From Cytidiella melzeri (taxonomy: Eukaryota > Basidiomycota > Agaricomycetes > Polyporales > Irpicaceae): a stretch of DNA of 64,000 nucleotides. A program made the position numbers and the translations under genes. The notes below the pieces were generated by a model. The model was not told the DNA's origin and did no database searches. It worked only from the letters and a program-made list of their open reading frames with translations. Each line of letters opens with the position of its first letter. Position 1 is the stretch's first letter. The stretch lies in assembly GCA_022592445.1 (NCBI GenBank), contig JABYQR010000035.1, positions 62,001 through 126,000 of the forward strand, written 5' to 3'. This document shows, one piece after another, positions 1 to 14,500 of this stretch.

Positions 1-858
1 ATGGAGTACAGTTGTGTCACATACTACGATTGAAGCTTTATGTTCTTGCAGCTCTTCACCTGGTTGCTCCTCAACGGGAGAAGCTTCGTTTTCCACAGCA
101 CTGACTTCTGGCGTCAGACTCTGAGACACGGATGGCCTATTAACCTCTATTGCGTCTTCAACCTCTGGTGCTGGTGATTGCTCGGGTCCTGGGGTCTGGA
201 TATTCCCTCCTAAACCTGCAAGGATTCTGCTGTCCCAGCGACCTGCTCGTATCTCATCTATCTCTCCCACAATCTTCCTTTAGTCACAAGTCATTTTGGG
301 CATGCACTGGAAGCTATGCAGTCGCTTACCTGAACTTTGACTCTTCGGCCAATAGGAGAGCGCGAACCTCCTCCACGCGCTTGGCATAGTGGATATTCGC
401 CAGCTGAAGGTGTACGCCGGCTGCGGAGACTGTTATCGCAACGTCTGAGAGTGAGTTCGCAGCCAAAGCTTACCTTTACGACCTTCCAAAGGAGGGCTGC
501 TCATGGCCATGCCATAAGCGGACTGTTCTCAAGAATAGAGCTCTTGTCCCACCTTTCAAGTCCGGCCTCCTGCATGAGCTTGAGGTATACTGCACTGCAG
601 AACTAGGCAAAACAATGGGCTAACTTAGTCGGCATACATACGCGCATACTGAAAGACGAAACCACTGACTGTGGGGGTAAAACGCTGGTTCGAGATATCC
701 AGCATGGGATGGCCAAGTAACAGCTGGGAGACTTCTGGCCAAGCATTATGGCCAAACTCGTAGACCGCTTGAACAAGAAGAAGCCGTTCGAGATTGGTGA
801 GTGTAGATGGGTCTGGCTGAGTATCTGCGCCACGCTTGGAGTTCGTGCTTGTTGCCAT
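1..858 (-). CDS. BRD8/Bdc1-like chromatin protein, N-terminal part (cut by window edge)
   Basis: Start codon at 858-856. Exons I can join in one frame: 858 to about 638 (MATSTNSKRG..., then LTNLERLLLVQAVYEFG), about 602-535, about 480-474, 420-331 and about 259 to the edge. The joined protein has a SANT-like opening, then a charged helix (HYAKRVEEVRALLLAEE) followed by EIDEIRAGRWDSRILAGL. This resembles the coiled segment of human BRD8 that ends in 'IQAGHMDSRL', and an acidic Glu/Pro-rich linker follows. BRD8 and its fungal counterpart Bdc1 belong to NuA4-type histone acetyltransferase complexes. The bromodomain itself would lie left of the window, so the family call rests on the N-terminal pattern only. 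The small intron at about 534-481 has a weak GTGGGA donor and is my least certain splice. The gene is divergent from PEP4, with 235 bp between the two starts. Confidence 0.6.
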
Positions 859-1093
859 TTTGTTATTGCGCTGCAGGGTATACAGCAAAGCTTTCTGAAG
901 CAGAGGGTGAGGGGAGGACTCGGGTGTGACATGTGATCGACGTCTGTCACACCTCCCGATACCGGTGATTGCGGCCGGCCCCACAAGCTGTCGAGCTGTC
1001 GATTCGGCGCCGGCGCCGCAGTGCGAGTGAACGTCATAAAGGGAAGCGACGGCGGCACGAACGCCTCGTCCGCCTCCCTCTCGAACCACCACC

Positions 1094-2643
<1,550 letters not shown>

Positions 2644-2926
2644 AGCACCATTCTGTGATGATCCTCCAAAGTTTCTCTTGCTCAGATGGACCGCTTCCAT
2701 TGCATTCCGTCGCATTCATTGTTCTGTAGTATTAGTTCATGTCGTTCTTTGCCACCCCTCAGCACACGCATAGGAATAGTTTAATTTGTCACTTGTATGA
2801 CGGTTTATGAAACGCATGACCCGCGTGCAAGGCATTCCGCTGTGACAAACCACTGATGTCATCAATCAATGGTAGCAGTATCCTATAGGAGCGAGCTCAA
2901 CTTGCGGTCTGAACCTGCCATGAGGG

Positions 2927-5077
2927 ATGCATGATACTTTGACGACGCTTGAAGCACTGAGGTCGGGTCCATACTCGCCATCCCAGCTTCACAATATCTC
3001 TGCTAGGCAGAAAACACGTCTGTTGTCTGCTTCACTGCACCAACCATTGGACAGGGTCGCAGTGCTCGGAGAAGACCATACGGGACACACAGGGTACGCC
3101 TGCGAGTGCAAAAGGCTCGTCTCTGTCATGGCTTCCGACGCTCATGATCCTTCGTTGTTAGATGTGTAAATGCACTCAGTTGGGTTAAAGATGGAGAGTT
3201 CCTGGTCAGCGGTGGGGACGATACTACGTGAGTCGCCAGTCATACGCACACGTATTAACGATAGTCCAACAACTTCTTTGCAGTATACGACTTTGGAGGC
3301 TCGATTCCTCCGATACTTCACGCGAGTATCCTTTCGTCTGCAACGGAGTGGTTCGCACTGGCCATCGAGGGAACATTTTCAACGCGCAGCTCCTCCCGCA
3401 CTCTGCTCGCATGTTAGTCATTGTAAGCCTGTGCTCCCCGTATATGCTGATATATGCTTAGAACAACGGTTGCCCGGGACGGCCAAGGGGGTATTTCGGA
3501 CGTCGGTGATTGCTTTCGGCAACCTGCCAGTAGCAAGGAAACTCTCTACACGACTCGCTCCACAAGTCTCCGCATACTACGGTGCCACAAAGATGCTGTA
3601 AAGCGTATTGTGACGGAGGACAGTCCGGATCTGTTCCTTACAGTGTCTGAGGTATAATTTCCTCCAGTATGCAGTCAGCTCAGAATGCTAATAAGTACAC
3701 TGGCCTCAGGACGGCACTGTACGGCAACATGACCTGCGAGCCCATCATACATGCGTTGACGGATCATGTCCGACACCGTTGGTCGAAATGAATCATGAGC
3801 TCTCGACGCTCGCTCTTTCACCACTTACACCATACCAATTCGTTGTTGCTGGGTCCAGTGAACACGTACGTGTGTTGTTGTTAGTCCGCGAGCTTCTTCA
3901 TTGACATGTGTGTGATTCGTGGCAGGGATATCTCTTTGACAGGAGGCAGTCCAAGAAACATTTGCGGGCGGCATGGGGGATGTCTCCTGACGAAGGGAGC
4001 TTGACAACCTGTGTTCGGCGGTTTGGCCGGCCTTTGCGCCCTGCTGGTCACAGCGCAAGTTTCCCACATATTACAGGGGCACGAATGGCCAGTACCAATG
4101 GTCACGAAGTGAATATTTACAATTATTCAGGGCGTGATAATATGTATTGACTGCTAATAGGTTTTACTGTGTAAGTAGGCTCCGCCTCATAGTTATGATG
4201 GTGAGTGACTCTTTCACAGCTTATAGCGCAGACGCCGTTTATTTGTACTCGACTATGGATGACGTCCACGATATCTCAATGGCTAAATCACCGCATTCCG
4301 TGTTGCCTTCAAACCCATCAACCGAGACAGACTATGGCGAAGGGTCTAGTCGTACAACAGGGTCATCCATCTCCAATACCCTCATGGAGCAAGATATCGA
4401 GAGGTTCCTAGAAGCCGAACGTGGAGAGGGCGACGAAGCGATGAACTCCGAAGAGCTACAGGGGCTGCTCGGAGATAACACTTCAATGCCAGACCTTGAA
4501 GAAACGTATGATGAGGAAGGCTCCGCTGACGAAGGCGGGGACGACGAGGTATCTTTTGCTCACGTTCCTGTTGTTCATCCTCGGGCTCGGTATGCAGGGG
4601 CATGCAATGTTGAGACTGTCAAAGATGGTAAGAACTTGTACACCCTCCAAAAAATCATGCTCATAAGCCGAATCTGACCATAGTCAACTTTCTCGGGCCT
4701 CAGGACGAATACGTTGTTTCTGGCTCTGACGATGGACACTGGTTTATGTGGAATAAAAATTCTCATAGACTTCACGACATCCTCGAAGGGGACAGCTGCG
4801 TGGTCAACGTGATTGAGGGACATCCGTCTCTGCCACTGGTTGCTGTCAGTGGCATAGATACTACGGTGAAGGTGTGCACTGTAACTGTCCATCATTTGCT
4901 ATCCACGAATCATGTGCTCAACAGATTTTTGCACCCCATCATGGCGTGCGTCGTTTCTCTCGGATGCACATGGCGGAACGCATCACGCAACGCAATGCGG
5001 AACCTGCAGCTGCAGCTTTTGGCCCACTTTCTGTGCGAATGGCAATAGGGTCGAGTGATGGGTGTAACCCCCAGTAG
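2927..5077 (+). CDS. WD40-repeat protein, DCAF6-like (putative CUL4-DDB1 substrate receptor)
   Basis: A multi-exon gene read from the ATG at 2927 to the TAG at 5075-5077. Successive exons give an N-terminal helix region, then WD40 blades with CVNALSWVKDGEFLVSGGDD, TIRLWRLDSS, RTGHRGNIFNAQLLP and SEDGTVRQHDLR. After these come LFDRRQSKKHLR, SYSADAVYLYSTMDD, an acidic insert of about 90 residues (4330-4550), and a last blade with DEYVVSGSDDGHWFMW and VSGIDTTVK. The order and the GHRGNIFNA, EDGTVR and SYSADAVYLY signatures match the DCAF6 group, whose members act as substrate adaptors of CUL4-DDB1 ubiquitin ligases. DCAF8 or WDTC1 are less likely relatives. The substrate cannot be read from sequence. 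One splice near 4100-4220 is uncertain. The flank at 2644-2926 holds only the PEP4 3' end and this gene's promoter. Confidence 0.8.
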
Positions 5078-5873
5078 TTTCCTTGTTCTTTCCATGTCTT
5101 GTAGCCAGTAGTTGCATAGCATTGTACAGTGTATAGTCAACATACATTATACAACCTGCACAAGCACTCACGAATGGTGAACCGGTGAGCGCCAGCCTGG
5201 CCTTTCCGCGCTAGCTAGATCTGCAAGCACGTTGCCCTGCACTTTTTTCTCGGTTTGCGCTGGCACTCACCGTCTCGTGCAGGTTTTGATCAGTCTTCTT
5301 CACCTACTGTGCGAACGTAGGAGGTTAGATGGGAGCCAGAGCGGTGTAGACTTACTTGCCATATGTGCGATGGAAAGGTTCAGATATTCAGGCGCCCCTC
5401 TTCGTCCTTGACCACTGCGCCGAGCTAGCTGTGATCGCGTCAGTCGCGCACAACGACACGCACATCGTCTACCACTGGTATTTTCTGTTGTTGACCATTC
5501 AGGTCAAGACCTTGCACGCATTAACCCCGAAGCAAACCAACGTCTGTAGACACCGGACTTGGTAGCGGGTACATGTAAGTATGCACCTTTATCCTGTGAA
5601 TTCTCATACACAAACTCCCCAGAACGGACCGCTGACATCTTACGACAAGCTCTGGCGTCTCAAACTATCCGTGCAATACCTTCCAATCGTTAGTCGTTGT
5701 GACCGGAAAGACACCTCTTGTTGAAACACGCCCAGATCCAGCCAGCCCTGTCGCCGTGGTGAAGCCTTGACCCATCCATTTTTCATTTTCGAGGGACCTC
5801 AGATCGACAATAACCCCTCGGCTTTCTTCACCTCAGTCTTCTCTCTTCGTCGACCTTGCCAGGACCAGTCATC
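5078..5873 (+). other. Intergenic region upstream of the CTD kinase gene
   Basis: 796 bp between the DCAF6-like stop and the kinase start. The open stretch at 5356-5565 has no recognisable protein character and no splice partner that extends it. A pyrimidine-rich run just before the kinase start (about 5820-5870) looks like a typical fungal transcription-start region. No other feature is visible. Confidence 0.5.
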
Positions 5874-8800
5874 ATGCCGTCTAATGGCCACAACAAGAGG
5901 CACTATGCGTCGGAGGAGGATGAGGGCGCTTCTTCGTTTGCCGCCTCACGAGGCGACAAAACCGGTTCCAACCCTCTCACTCGCTCCAACCACCACTCTC
6001 GGCATACTGAGCAGACCAGACACTCCTCAACATCGAAGGCCGACATGAGAGACGACGCTGCGTCCTCCTCCTCTCGTACTTACTATGACAACGATGACCG
6101 TCGAACAGCCGATGACCGATACGACTACTCCCCCTCTAAAGACGGACGCCGTCGCGGAAAACGTGACGAATATCACCAACGAGCTAGAGCTTCCTATTCT
6201 GACTCAGGAGTCGCTACTTATTCACATTCCTCTGTGCAACAAACAGACAGCTATGACTATGACCGTGACTATGATGACTCTACCCACGACCCGTCGTCGT
6301 GGACGCCACGTAAGGACATCAAAGGCAATGGCCGAAGTCATTGGGGCTCAAAAGATGTGCTTGGAGGTCAACGTAGCGATCGGGGGTGGGCAGGGTTTGA
6401 GTTGAACGACCGGTTTACTGAACCAGGGAATCGAGACGATGCAACCCCTCGAGAACGGCAGCGAGACAACGGGTGGGCATCCAGGCGCACTGTGAACGGT
6501 AATGGCTATTCAAATGTGCTCGAACCCGTGTCTTCTGGCCGTCATCAAGACGGACGTACCGGGGATCCTTATGCTGGTCCTCCTTCAAGCTCTCAGAAAT
6601 CTGAAGGGCAGCGCAAGAAGAAAAAACACAAGAAGTCAAAAGCGGAGAAGCAATCGCGGGAATGGCGTTCTTCAAACGACGATACGCATCTTAACAAGTG
6701 TGTACATGCATTCTCATTCCAACTACTCAAGGGAACTCATTTCTTTGGTAGCTGGACTCGGAGAGACAGCGCCGACTACTCGAGAAAAAGTCACAAATCA
6801 GAGCGCAAACGCTATCGTTCTTCCTCGCGGTCCCCTCGCTCACGATCACCGGCGGAGTCGTACTACTCGAGACGATCATCGCGTGGGCGCTCCCGCTCAT
6901 TTGATAGTCCCCGTCACCGTAGAGCAGATAGTCGAGGTCCGCGCAGCCGTAGTCCACACGATCGACCTGGGAAAGGACCGCCTCGCCGTTGGTCAAGGTC
7001 GCCGTCGCGCTCTCCTCGACGGTATGGTCGAAGTCCTGCTCGTAGCCCTGCTAGAAGTCCTTGGAGTCCGGAGCCTCGTCGCCGTCGTTCAAGGGGGCGA
7101 AGTCTGTCAACTGCAAGCACCATCAGTCGAAGTCCTAGCAGGAGCCCAAGAGAACGTTCACGGCCGGTTCATCGGCTACCTCTTGCTACTTCAGCTGAAG
7201 ACCTTCGCAAGAAGATCAGTCTCAAAACTCCCATTGATCTTCCTCCACGGCCAGTCCAGGATCACAGAAACGGCGATAGTGGAAGTGGAAAGCGTAAAGA
7301 CGTATGTCCTTACTTCTATCCAATAGGATTGTATCTCATTGATGTGTATGCATCGTCTGTAGCGTAAGAGGAAGGGCAACAGACAGTCAGATCACGCGAC
7401 AGACTCCAAGTACATGCCACCCCCATCGTCCTTTCCACCGCTGGCAGCCGGTAGCGCGGAACATCCCAAAGCGTTTGGACTAGAACCACAGAACGACACG
7501 ATCTCACACCCTTCGTCCACAAATCTTTCAGCGAAAGGGAAGAAAGGTGGTTTCAAGCCTATCGCACAAGCAAGTTCATCTTTGAAGCGCTTCTTCCCGG
7601 GGGACGATGACGACGATGAAAGCGAGTCACTGCCTCAGCGACCATCGAACGTCGCGAACACTCTCCCCCCATCATTGCCAAAGAAGCCAGCTCCCATGTT
7701 CACCCACCCTGAGCATTTAGTTGCCAAGGCAGTCGACATTCGCATCGCTCAGAATGGGATTTCCTATGTGGAGAAGATGGAGATCCTTGCTAGACAAATG
7801 TCGCAGCAACATTCCTTGGACCATCCTTTGTCGCCCATGGCTATTTCCTCACCACAGAGAACACCCGACCGTCCAGCAGAGATTCGACCTCCAGTGCAAG
7901 AAACTCGTCCCTCGCAGGAGCGTCGACCGACGGATGATCCGTTCAGGCGGACGAGGGAGAATCATAGGTTCGAAGGACCGTTCGAGGAGATAATACATGC
8001 ACCTGAGGCGACTATGCCGCCTACTCCGGAGCAGGAGGCCGCAGAGTTCTACCAGATAGTCAGCCAAGTAGGTGAAGGAACCTTTGGCAAAGTGTACAAG
8101 GCAAAAAACACCAGCAATGGAAGATTTGTGGCCCTCAAGCGTATACGGATGGAAGCAGAGAGGGATGGCTTTCCCGTTACCGCCATGCGAGAAATCAAGC
8201 TCTTGCAGTCGTTGCGCCACGAGAACGTTGTTCAGCTTTATGAGATGATGGTTTCTAATGGTGAGTGTTTGGTCACTGCTCCGATGCCGCGGTATTTCAT
8301 GACTGCGGACAGGCTCTGTGTTCATGGTGTTCGAATATATGGACCACGATCTTACCGGCATTCTGTCGCAAACGCAGTTTTCCTTCACTGACGCTCATCT
8401 GAAGTCTCTCTGTGGGCAAATGCTCGCGGGCTTGGCATACCTTCATCACAAAGGTGTCATACATCGCGATATCAAGGGTTCCAATATCCTCATTAATAAC
8501 CGTGGCGAGCTGAAGCTGGGCGACTTCGGACTGGCCCGGTTTTACCAGAAGCGGCGTAGGAGCGATTACACGAATCGTGTCATCACTCTTTGGTATCGTC
8601 CGCCGGAGTTGTTGTTCGGTACGACGGTGTATGGTCCGGAAGTTGATATGTGGTCTGCAGGGTGAGCTTCTTCGTCATCGACTCAATGTCTGACTGACTA
8701 GATTTCAAAGGTGCATCATGCTGGAACTCTACACCAAGAAGCCGATTTTCCAGGGGAATGACGAAATCCATCAGCTAGATGTGATCTACAAAATCCTGGG

Positions 8801-9240
8801 TACTCCAACTACTGATCTCTGGCCCGATGTTACTACTCTTCCGTGGTATGAACTCGTAAAGCCGAAGGAATCTATCCCCAACCATTTCCGCGAGTTATTC
8901 CAGAAGTACGATTCAGCTTCGCTCATACGTGTATGCTGTGACTGACTTTTGCGGAGCAGGTGGCTTTCTCCCGCTGCATTGGATCTTGCAGAGGGGCTTT
9001 TGGCTTATGACCCCTCTCGACGAGTCTCGGCGTTGGAAGCAATGGAAGCGCCTTACTTCCTGCATGAACGACCTCGTGCAGACCGCCCTGTTGGGTAAGC
9101 ATTAGCCTATGAGACCATATGTCTTTGCAATTGACGACTGTCGATACAGGTTGGCCACTCTCGAGGGCGAATGGCACGAACTGGAGACGAAGCGGGAGCG
9201 GGCCAAGAAGAGGCGCAAGACGGAGACCAGCACGCATTGA
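5874..9240 (+). CDS. CTK1: Cyclin-dependent kinase, CTK1/CDK12-type RNA polymerase II CTD kinase
   Basis: The start is taken at the ATG at 5874, the first in frame. The N-terminal ~500 residues are disordered: an acidic/basic opening, a lysine cluster, then an Arg-Ser domain (about 6780-7160) full of SRSP and RSRS units. The kinase domain begins near 8050 with GEGTFGKVYKAK, the lysine in ALKRI and a PSTAIRE-like helix VTAMREIKLL. It continues with HRDIKGSNIL, DFGLAR, the T-loop SDYTNRVITLWYRPPELL and DMWSAGC. The last exons carry LLAYDPSRRVSALEA and a basic tail ending KRRKTETSTH. Introns interrupt at about 6700, 7301, 8262, 8663, 8908 and 9097. CTK1 with its cyclin phosphorylates Ser2 of the Pol II CTD during elongation. 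The RS domain resembles animal CDK12/13 more than yeast Ctk1. Confidence 0.92.
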
Positions 9241-9372
9241 CGAGTTTTGGTTTGCTATCACCCATGGCCTATTCATCAGTGCTGTACATCCTTTTATACC
9301 TCAGTAAAGTACTGTCTTCATACTTGCAATCGCGGATTTCGACGCTTTGACAAGGGCTGAGGGAAATTTAAT

Positions 9373-10908
9373 CTATGCTGTCGCAAACGTGACTAGTCCT
9401 TTCTCTGTCAGATGCTGCACTATCGACTCCACCTGCGATGCATGCTGTGAGTCCGGATTCCAATAACGCATAGTAACGGAATCTTACCTTCGCAGCTGTG
9501 ATTCGTATCTGCTTGTCCCACTGCTTTGTGTACGGAGCACCTGTATCTTCCGTCTCTTGCTCAACGTCCCCAAGTCCTCCAGCCTTACCCTGCGCGTTAT
9601 CTTCGTCGCCTGTGTCGTCAAACCATATGAGCTTCTCTACTTGATCAATTGTGCCCTTCAACCTCTGCTGCTCGATCATCTTTCGCGCCATGGTCTCTGC
9701 TGCAGCTGGTGCAAGGTCAAGCAGTGCACCCAAGCCACGGAAAGTGATGTTATCGTAAATTTTGGAGCTGGCGAGGAGATTGTGTTCCATCACAGCCCGA
9801 TCGAGTACAGTCGACGGACCAGTGCGTTTGCTGATGGTTGGGTCGTTCGTGTCGTCGTCCGTCGAGGCAACGCGGTCACTAGATGATAGAGAGATCTTGG
9901 CAAGTTGGTGTTGTTTGAGCGTGCCCTCGAATTCTTTGATTTCTTCGGAGCGGAGAATACGCCCGAGGAACATCTTGGTGAGGATGTTGTGGGTTTGGAG
10001 CTCGGAGGTGCGTTCATCTCGACATAGTGAGGCAAGTTGGCGCGAGCGATTTGGACCTGCTGGTGCGAGGACCGCGCAAGTCACTGCCGCCGAGCTAGAA
10101 TGCTGCTTGTTAGCACAGTAGATGGGGGAGAAAACTGCTCACTAACAGCATGTGCTTTCTTTCTTCTTCTTCGATCTCTGCGACGTAACTCAGTTCGTGA
10201 TACCTAGAAGCAGCCTCTAAAAACCTTCGAGAGTAGTCATGTATCCGCGCTTGACAGAGCTTGAACTGGAGGGTGAGCTCTTTGTCTGAAGTGGTGTGCG
10301 AGAGTGAGGCGGCTCGATTGTAGTACGTCTCGGCTTGCACTGAATCTTCCTCTTCAAGATACAGGCGCACAATGCGCACGTATACGCGTAATTTTTCTTC
10401 GTCTGTGCTGCAAGGCTCCGTTATAAATGGGTTCATTTGCAACGGTCCTAGAGAACTCACCGTCCTCCAGCATCCAAGGAGATGCCTGCAAGTACTTTTG
10501 CAGCTTCGCTCCAGTCCTCCTCGCTCTCTAGTATGTCCGCAAGAATAAGTCTCAAGGCATTCACCTAGATCAAAGTCAACGACGTGCTAGGGGCTGTGAT
10601 GCAACGAAACTCACTTGCTCCTCATAACTGACTAATCTCGGTTGCACCACTCGCAATGCATCCTGCACAATCTCTTTTCGAATCTCTGCATCCGCGATTG
10701 TCTTTTCACTCAACCCCTTTCCCAGTTCCTGCAAGACTGTTCTGCCGGTGACTACGCTGTCTTGTAGGACAACTTCGAGGATGCGGTGCACATCTGGCTT
10801 GAGTGTAGCTGGATCCGCTCTCGTCAAGACATCTGTTAGCAGAGAAACATACGCCGGTCCTTTGTCTTTTTGAGGCAACGAAGATGCATGCGACAGCTTA
10901 GCCTCCAT
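9373..10908 (-). CDS. CSN4: COP9 signalosome complex subunit 4 (PCI domain)
   Basis: Starts at the ATG at 10908 and ends at the TAG at 9375-9373, over five or six exons. The N-terminal helical repeats include KGPAYVSLLTDVL, VLQDSVVTGRTVLQEL and LRLILADILESEEDWSEAAK. A middle exon carries KLRVYVRIVRLYLEEEDSVQAE, and then FKLCQARIHDYSRRFLEAASRYHEL. The PCI part has CAVLAPAGPNRSRQLASL, LTKMFLGRILRSEEI and the winged helix NITFRGLGALLDL. The last short exon (about 9433-9373) ends HLTEKGLVTFATA. CSN4 is a core subunit of the signalosome that removes Nedd8 from cullins, so it is functionally close to the cullin-adaptor-like DCAF gene, though no co-regulation is visible. It is divergent from the Tyr-Pro repeat gene. 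Confidence 0.93.
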
Positions 10909-11564
10909 GGTTAGAACTGAGTGCGATCGAGATGAATGGCGTGTGGCGGGCGATAGCTTGGAGGCGTGTTGATCAGGCGCCCATGCTTGACGCGTCGCTC
11001 ACGTGACTATATGCGTGTAGTCTGTAGTTCCTTCCTCTTGTCGGTGTATGCGTAGAATGTTGCGTTGTGCATCGTGCGATGTATCATTCAGGTGCTGTAT
11101 ATCCAAGATGTGTCTGCACTGCAATGATGAAGGCGCGGGATTGATTGAAAGACATATGTAGCTGAATGGTAACCGGCACGTCGGCAGACCGCTGTTTGCG
11201 CAGACATACTGACAAGAGTCTCCCCGTCGACTAAATTTGCCACTCTCTACGCCAGTCAGTGACCAGATACTTACAACACAGGCAGAGTATTCCCCGGAGA
11301 ACGGTCGTCAGGGAGATTCAATACGTGTGCGTGATCCGTATCATTCACCCAAGCTCCAATCATAACTCCGCAGGACGCTCTCTGCTCTCTACTCACAGGT
11401 CTCTCTCCTTCTCCTTCAACCTGACCGCGGCCGGTCGACGACGAAGCCAGCTTAATCGCAAGGCTACCGACAGATTTCTTTCGTTTGTAATACATTACTA
11501 TCCTTTACACAGCTGCTAGCCAGTTTTCGACCTTTGCTCGACATTCACCATTCACATCTCTACC
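10909..11564. promoter_or_regulatory. Divergent promoter region between CSN4 and the Tyr-Pro repeat gene
   Basis: 656 bp separating two oppositely directed starts. The open stretch at 11259-11519 precedes the gene start at 11565 and has no protein-like composition. A pyrimidine-rich tract (about 11395-11425, CTCTCCTTCTCCTTC) near the right end fits a transcription-start region for the rightward gene. No defined binding site was identified. Confidence 0.4.
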
Positions 11565-14500
11565 ATGGCCCATCTTTTGCGCAACCCGTTTCAAAAGCCT
11601 TTCGAGTTTCCGACACAAGGGCCTCTTCTCACTCCTCCAGAGACGGAGCCGGAGTACCATATTCAACACCAACAACTTCACATTCCAGCTAACACTGGCT
11701 TAGGCATCGAGCTCGACCCTGCTCCGTCTCATCAGCCTGCATCTGTCACCGAAGTTCCTATCTCGCGCAGACTGCAGTACATCACCTCAGGTCCTCGGGA
11801 AGCTCGAGACCGCACTGTGCAGAGGGGTGCTCGCTGGCTAGTCGTCGTTACCCCTCCGTCCTCGTTCTCACAGGAGCATGGGCAGTTCGGCCATTCAGTG
11901 TCGGCAGGGTTGCCGGGGAGGCTTGTACAGGGAACATTAATGCCTTTACTGCAGACGGTGTGTTACCCAATAGCTTTTGGCCTTCCTAATACTGATTCTC
12001 CGCCACACGACAGATGAGCAGCCAGCTCGCAGCTATTGCGCGCGAATTCGCTTTCCCAAGTACCGCAGGTCTTTGTCTATACCTTCACACGTCGCACGGC
12101 GGGTATCCTATTACTCCTCGAATAACCGACGAGTCCTGGCCTGTACTGTGGGCACATCTGCTTGAGCCCCGAACCCCTCCGTCAACCGGAACACTGCAAC
12201 TCCCAATTGGCGGTAAAATTGAGTTCGATATCGACCCTAGTAAAGCTCGTTGGCTTGATGCCTGGCTAGCGTTGTTGCGCAGGGAGAACCTCGACGTCCC
12301 TGTCTCCGTGGCGCCTTCGAGACCCGAGTCGTTATCCCATTTCAGAGAAGATAGCAGGACCACATTCCCTGACGACCGCACAGAGGAGCCGCCCGAGAGC
12401 ACTTCACTACTTCTTCCACCTAGGCCGTCTAGAGTACCTGGTCATAGACATATTCCTAGGAAACTCTCCCTGCTGGACCGCTTGGAGTCATCGTCCGTGA
12501 GGTCTGGTTCGAGACTGAGGACTAGGAATTCTCCTAGTCCTCCTGCGGATCCCAATGCATCGCGCCGCCCCTCGATGGGTCTTTCCCCTATCGTTCAGGA
12601 GGATGAGCCGAAGACCGCGAGGAAGGACATCGACATTTACGTTAATACGTGGCGTGCTAGTGCCTCCATCGTCATGCCGAGCCCTTTGGCTGCGACCGGT
12701 CAGACGAGCCTTGACCCGGCTAACCTGCCGAACGACATGGACTTTATGGGTGCTGAGAATGCTGGTTCCGAGCTGGACCTGAATGATTTTCAATGGTCAG
12801 TGTCTTCGGCTGGTCCTTCGGAATGGGAATACAACGAAAACTTTGACTCGTATTCTCTCGAGTCGTGGCGTCTTCCCTCTGTACACATGGATCGCCGTGC
12901 CGAAGGTTCCGTCTGCCTCACGCCGACAACGTGTACTTCCTTCGGACCTCCGGATTGGGATGAGGAGAATATGTACGGACCTGAGTTCGTAGCACTGGCC
13001 ATGGCTGCCATGTTGCCCACTCCAGATATTGGATCAAGAATGCTGGAAGATTGCCCACCCACGCCGTCTACAGCTACTTCTTGGGGTCCTCCGCTTGAGT
13101 GGCCGCCGTCTCCTGCGCATTCAACGCTCTCCCTCGCAAGATCTGTTGACATTGGCCAGAGGTGCATGTCAGAGGTTCCTCTGACACCTTCGACTGCCAC
13201 GTCTTGGGGCCCTCCTCTCTCTTGGCCTCCTTCCCCGGTCACTCCCTATCGTGTCGACACTCCTGATGTCGGACAGCGCACCTTTGATCTCGATGCTCCT
13301 CGTCTGCGCAGGCAGTCAGCTTCAGACGAAGACAACGAACCATGGAGGAATGTCTGGCCATATATCGGCACTGAGGGAGCGGCCTCTTCGCCGTACACCT
13401 TCGTCTTCCCGCAGCGACCTGCTTCTCCGCAAGCCGAGCCTGTGCCATCACAGTCAGTCACACAAACACCAGGTCCTTTCGCATTTGGTTGGCCATTCTT
13501 TGATGTCTCCACAGAAGCTCGGGCTGTGAGAGTTCAAGCTCCTCCGGAGCGCTCAGTTGAACCTCACGAGCCGGAAGATAAGCAACCAGCAGTGAGAGTC
13601 AAAAAGCTAAGCCCGTTCACGGTTGTATTCGTACCTGAGCCCGAGCCCGTGGCGTCCACTGCACAAAGTGGGCAGCAGGGCCTGTGGAATCAGGTTTGGC
13701 CTTATGCATCGTCATCGTCCGAAACTGCTGCACAACCGACCGCTCCTTGGAATCATGTCTCGTCGAGAGCGGTAGCCAATGCTCCTTCGGGCCCTTGGAA
13801 CCACGTCTGGCCTTACTCGGCGGCATCATCGGAAGGCACGGTCACTGGCGGCGAGGCTCCGACATCCGTAAATTATCCTTACTTTAATCTATGTTAGCTG
13901 TCACCCCTTCAGTTCTCAGTTTCCTAGGCTAATGAGAACTCGACACAGATCCGGCCGTGTATCCCAATTTCGAGCTTTACCCCGCAATGGCTGGTACCGT
14001 AGATCATAGAGCACCTACAGAGCTGGTTGTTCACCTGGAGGCGTCGTATCCTACCATTCAGCCATGTGAGTGCCAAAGACAACTCGCTGTGCGACTGATC
14101 TGACGCGTTTGTGCCTTTTAGACTGTCCGGTCTACCCTCACTTGGAAATTTATCCTGGTGCGCCGATGCAGAATGTGTACTCCAATCCTGTCGTGGCGCT
14201 GTCTTCGGCGGAGCGAAGCTACTATCCTGCGATTGACATATGTACGGCCTTTTTCTCCGACGGGTGCATTCGCCACTTACTAGTGGATAAACAGATGCTC
14301 CAGTGTACCCGCGCGATGTTTCGATGTACCCGTGGAATGTGTACAACCTGTATCCGACGGTAAATGCTACTTTGCAACAAGACCAGCTCAAGGATAATCA
14401 AGTTCTGACGCTGACTCCTGGCTACCCGACTTTGAACTTCTGTAAGGATGGTGAATACTGTCTTGTATTCCTGCTGACTGTTTCTCGCAGACGCTCCAGT

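Noticed and set aside
1007..1019. GGCGCCGGCGCC palindrome upstream of PEP4
   Set aside because: GC-rich palindromes of this size are common in such promoters; nothing ties it to a function.
12790..13242. Minus-strand frame opposite the Tyr-Pro repeat gene
   Set aside because: Shadow of exon 2; it repeats only because the sense strand repeats, and has no start context or domain.
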